Assembly (NCBI GenBank): GCA_009782405.1
Contig: WRJC01000044.1
Span: 1 to 24,855 of the forward strand
Length of the DNA: 24,855 nt
Direction: 5' to 3'
Source of the DNA: Oscillospiraceae bacterium
GTDB taxonomy: Bacteria > Bacillota_A > Clostridia > Oscillospirales > WRJC01
Below, piece after piece: positions 22,504 to 24,855 of this stretch. Each line of letters begins with the position of its first letter. The first letter of the stretch is position 1. The translations under genes and the position numbers were made by a program. The notes beneath the pieces are model-generated. The model made no database searches. It was not told where the DNA came from and saw only the letters and a program-made list of their open reading frames with translations.

Positions 22504-23625
22504 TTGAGGACGAAAAGAAAATTGGCGGCGATTATCATGGTTTCTTGCGTTTTGTGCCTCTCGGCATGCCATATAGCTCTGATAGAAAATACCGAAAACA
22601 CAAAAGGCGGCGCGAAACCCGGCGAAACCGGCACAAGCGAACAAAATGCCCCGACCGTGGATGCCACGGATGCCACGGATGCCCCAAAGCCAAATGCAGG
22701 CTCGAAGGTGGTCCGGGACGAAGAAGGCCTCGTGACGATAACGATAGAGGACGGCAAGGCCGAAATCGAGTACGACCTCGAAAAATGGGACGCTATGTAC
22801 GATATGGCCGAATATTTCGATTGGTATTGGTTTCTGTTCGATTCCGGAAGCGAAGCGGTGATGGAAAAAGGGCCTTTCCCCGTTTCCACGTACATGGACA
22901 AAGTCGCGGACGCGTGCGTAGGCAAAACGCCCGCGGGAGGATATTACGGAAAATATGTGGAGCCTACGGTCATTTTCTTGATGGAGGACGGAAGCGTTGA
23001 GCATTCTCCAGCGAGCCTCGCCATGGACAATTCATCCATGGGGCATCATTCCAACCCGCTGCATTGGCTCGAAGGCATCGCCTCGCTTTCGTACGAAAGC
23101 GGCAAAGACGGCGAAAATACAATTTACGCCATCGGCAAAAACGGCAAAAAGCACGATATCATGGTTCCCATGACGTTATATACCGTGACGAGCGGCGGGG
23201 AATGGATGGTATGGTCCGCGCCGCTTTTGGAAACCCCCTCGGAAACGGACGAATACGTCGGATATCTGGTTTTCGCGGACGAAGGCTTCGTCAACTTTGA
23301 AATCGGAACGCGGAATAAAAAAACGGCAGCCGGCTACAAAGGCAGCTACAGGATAGTCCTCGCCGAAGACGACGAAAGCGGCTATATGGCCGGCAGCTTC
23401 GTATTCGATTTGGAACTGGAGTGGACCGAAGGGAACCGGAGCTTTGCCGGCGGGCTCCCGGACAGGCTCGCCTGCTCGTACTTCGCGGAATTGCCGTATA
23501 TGTATTCAGGATCTATGCGGCTTTGGCACATCGCCGGCGACTGCCTCTTCGAATTGGATGGGCAGCGCATGGAAAGCTACCTGTTTGAAGTGTCATATGG
23601 GTACGATACCGACGAAGGCGAATAG
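22504..23625 (+). CDS. Lipoprotein, function unknown
   Basis: The start is a TTG at 22504, because GGAGGGG (22490-22496) lies 7 bases upstream and the signal peptide begins right there (MRTKRKLAAIIMVSCVLCLS, then AC with lipobox cysteine 22). The longer frame starting at 22417 begins at the -35 box of the promoter. After a low-complexity linker with a short DATDATDAPK repeat, the mature domain (about 310 residues) has many Tyr/Trp and beta-strand-like segments (YMAGSFVFDLELEWTEGNRS). No known domain or catalytic motif was seen. It is divergent from the two-lipoprotein operon and shares its regulatory region, which suggests a related extracellular role. Confidence 0.75.
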   Translation: MRTKRKLAAIIMVSCVLCLSACHIALIENTENTKGGAKPGETGTSEQNAPTVDATDATDAPKPNAGSKVVRDEEGLVTITIEDGKAEIEYDLEKWDAMYDMAEYFDWYWFLFDSGSEAVMEKGPFPVSTYMDKVADACVGKTPAGGYYGKYVEPTVIFLMEDGSVEHSPASLAMDNSSMGHHSNPLHWLEGIASLSYESGKDGENTIYAIGKNGKKHDIMVPMTLYTVTSGGEWMVWSAPLLETPSETDEYVGYLVFADEGFVNFEIGTRNKKTAAGYKGSYRIVLAEDDESGYMAGSFVFDLELEWTEGNRSFAGGLPDRLACSYFAELPYMYSGSMRLWHIAGDCLFELDGQRMESYLFEVSYGYDTDEGE

Positions 23626-23713
23626 CCGGCAAACGCGGAAAACGCCTTTTGGCGATCGATGCCGCCGCTTTCGGGCAATATGGAAAAATGCAAAATAATA
23701 CCAACCGCAAAGA

Positions 23714-23732
23714 CGAAAATTTACAATTTTCG
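23714..23732. promoter_or_regulatory. Palindrome upstream of the adhE -35 box
   Basis: CGAAAATT (23714-23721) and AATTTTCG (23725-23732) are perfect arms around TAC, ending two bases before the -35. It is a candidate operator. It does not match the usual Rex site. Apart from this, 23626-23801 holds only the adhE promoter. Confidence 0.5.
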
Positions 23733-23734
23733 CC

Positions 23735-23763
23735 TTGAAAAAAGCGCATGGGCGCAGTATAAT
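23735..23763 (+). promoter_or_regulatory. Sigma-A promoter of adhE
   Basis: TTGAAA (23735-23740), a 17-base spacer and TATAAT (23758-23763) lie 38 bases before the start codon. Confidence 0.85.
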
Positions 23764-23801
23764 GAAGGCAATATATTTTGGAAACAGGGGGCATGGCATC
23801 T

Positions 23802-24855
23802 ATGGGCACGCAAAATCGGGGCGCGGTCGAAAATATCGACCAGTTAGCCGAAAAAATGGAGGAGATCCGGGAAGCGCAAAAAATCTACGCAAATTTTTCG
23901 CAGGAAAAAGTGGACGCGATTTTCAGGGCAGCCGCCATGGCGGCGAACAAGCAGAGAATCCCGCTTGCGAGAATGGCGGCGGAAGAAACGGGCATGGGCA
24001 TCGTTGAAGACAAAGTGATAAAAAACCACTACGCTTCCGAGTATATCTACAACCAATACAAAAACGCCAAAACCTGCGGGGTCATCGAAGAGGACGCGCA
24101 GTTCGGCATACGCAGGATCGCCGAGCCCGTCGGTTTCATCGCCGCGGTCATCCCCACCACGAACCCCACGTCGACGGCCATCTTCAAGACGCTGATTTCC
24201 TTGAAGACCAGAAACGGGATCATCATCAACCCGCACCCCAGAGCCAAGGACTGCACCATCGAGGCGGCGAGGATCGTCCTTGAGGCCGCAGTCGAGGCGG
24301 GGGCGCCGGAGAACATCATAGCGTGGGTGGATGCGCCCACCCTTGAGCTGACTAACCTGTCCATGCGTGAAGCCGACTGCATACTGGCGACCGGGGGCCC
24401 GGGCATGGTCAAGTCCGCGTACTCCAGCGGCAAACCTGCCATCGGCGTCGGCGCCGGCAACGTGGCGGCCATCTTCGATGACAGCGCAGACATTCTTTCA
24501 GCAGTGAATTCAGTCATCCATTCAAAGGTGTTCGACAACGGGGTCATATGCGCCTCGGAGCAGGCGGTGATAGTGGTGGGCGGCATTTACGAGAAAGTCA
24601 AGAAGGAGTTCGCGGCGCGGGGCTGCTATTTCCTGAAAGGCGAGGAAACGGGGAAAGTGGGCAGAACCATCATCGTCAACGGTTCGCTCAACGCAAAGAT
24701 AGTGGGCCAGCCCGCAACCAGGATAGCGGAGCTTGCAGGCGTCAAGGTGCCTGAGAACACGAAAATGCTCATAGGGGAAGTCGAGAGCGTGGAGCTGACG
24801 GAGGAGTTCGCCCACGAGAAGCTGTCCCCGGTGCTGGCCATGTACAGGGCGAAGA
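23802..24855 (+). CDS. adhE: Bifunctional acetaldehyde-CoA/alcohol dehydrogenase, N-terminal part (cut by window end)
   Basis: The frame is open from 23802 to the last base and gives 351 residues of the aldehyde dehydrogenase half of AdhE. This enzyme reduces acetyl-CoA to acetaldehyde and, in its C-terminal half, acetaldehyde to ethanol, regenerating NAD+. Visible signatures are VGFIAAVIPTTNPTSTAIFK, NGIIINPHPRAKDCT, CILATGGPGMVKSAYSSGKP, GVGAGN and the catalytic cysteine in FDNGVICASEQ (residue 250; 246 in E. coli). The start at 23802 is preferred because AGGGGG (23786-23791) is 10 bases upstream; the in-frame ATG at 23793 is too close. The alcohol dehydrogenase half lies beyond the window, so a stand-alone acylating aldehyde dehydrogenase cannot be excluded. 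Confidence 0.9.
   Translation, partial: MGTQNRGAVENIDQLAEKMEEIREAQKIYANFSQEKVDAIFRAAAMAANKQRIPLARMAAEETGMGIVEDKVIKNHYASEYIYNQYKNAKTCGVIEEDAQFGIRRIAEPVGFIAAVIPTTNPTSTAIFKTLISLKTRNGIIINPHPRAKDCTIEAARIVLEAAVEAGAPENIIAWVDAPTLELTNLSMREADCILATGGPGMVKSAYSSGKPAIGVGAGNVAAIFDDSADILSAVNSVIHSKVFDNGVICASEQAVIVVGGIYEKVKKEFAARGCYFLKGEETGKVGRTIIVNGSLNAKIVGQPATRIAELAGVKVPENTKMLIGEVESVELTEEFAHEKLSPVLAMYRAK

Overview
The window looks like a chromosomal segment of an anaerobic, fermentative, Gram-positive bacterium of the Clostridia type. This is inferred from family content, not from a database search. The supporting genes are single-chain pyruvate:ferredoxin oxidoreductase, a bifunctional AdhE-type aldehyde/alcohol dehydrogenase, a GH4 alpha-galactosidase, several lipoproteins with Gram-positive-style lipoboxes, purine-rich Shine-Dalgarno sites and many near-consensus sigma-A promoters. 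No rRNA, tRNA or CRISPR array was seen.

Layout. (1) 1-782: the end of infB and a complete rbfA, the usual translation/ribosome-maturation pair. The genes expected after rbfA are absent. (2) 680-9267: an accessory block, mostly on the minus strand and partly AT-rich. It holds a sigma-70-like gene whose 3' end runs antisense into rbfA, an XRE regulator, a HicB-type antitoxin downstream of an AAA ATPase/PD-(D/E)XK protein, a small membrane protein, a membrane metallopeptidase, and a HipA/CtkA-like kinase with a small partner. Broken gene pieces and palindromic repeats lie between them. (3) 9445-12469 (minus): an ECF sigma/anti-sigma pair and a GH32 beta-fructosidase. (4) 12651-18678 (plus): GH4 alpha-galactosidase, a zeta-toxin/antitoxin pair between two exact 81-bp direct repeats, then pyruvate:ferredoxin oxidoreductase. 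(5) 18754-22257 (minus): a two-gene lipoprotein operon ending at a strong terminator. (6) 22504-24855 (plus): another lipoprotein, then adhE, cut by the window end.

How it fits together. GH32 and GH4 are divergently transcribed and could together dismantle raffinose-type sugars. The sugars would feed glycolysis, then pyruvate oxidation (PFOR) and ethanol formation (AdhE). The accessory block is rich in toxin-antitoxin-like genes.

The most unusual feature is repeated, promoter-carrying or gene-fragment-carrying sequence beside inserted modules. The PFOR promoter is duplicated around the zeta cassette. A hicB fragment is duplicated around the AAA ATPase. A near-identical 40-bp sigma-A promoter block drives both the ATPase and the GH32 gene. 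Further leader fragments are shared between 1.9 kb and 5.85 kb, and between 3.16 kb and 5.66 kb. This suggests a history of duplication-mediated insertion.
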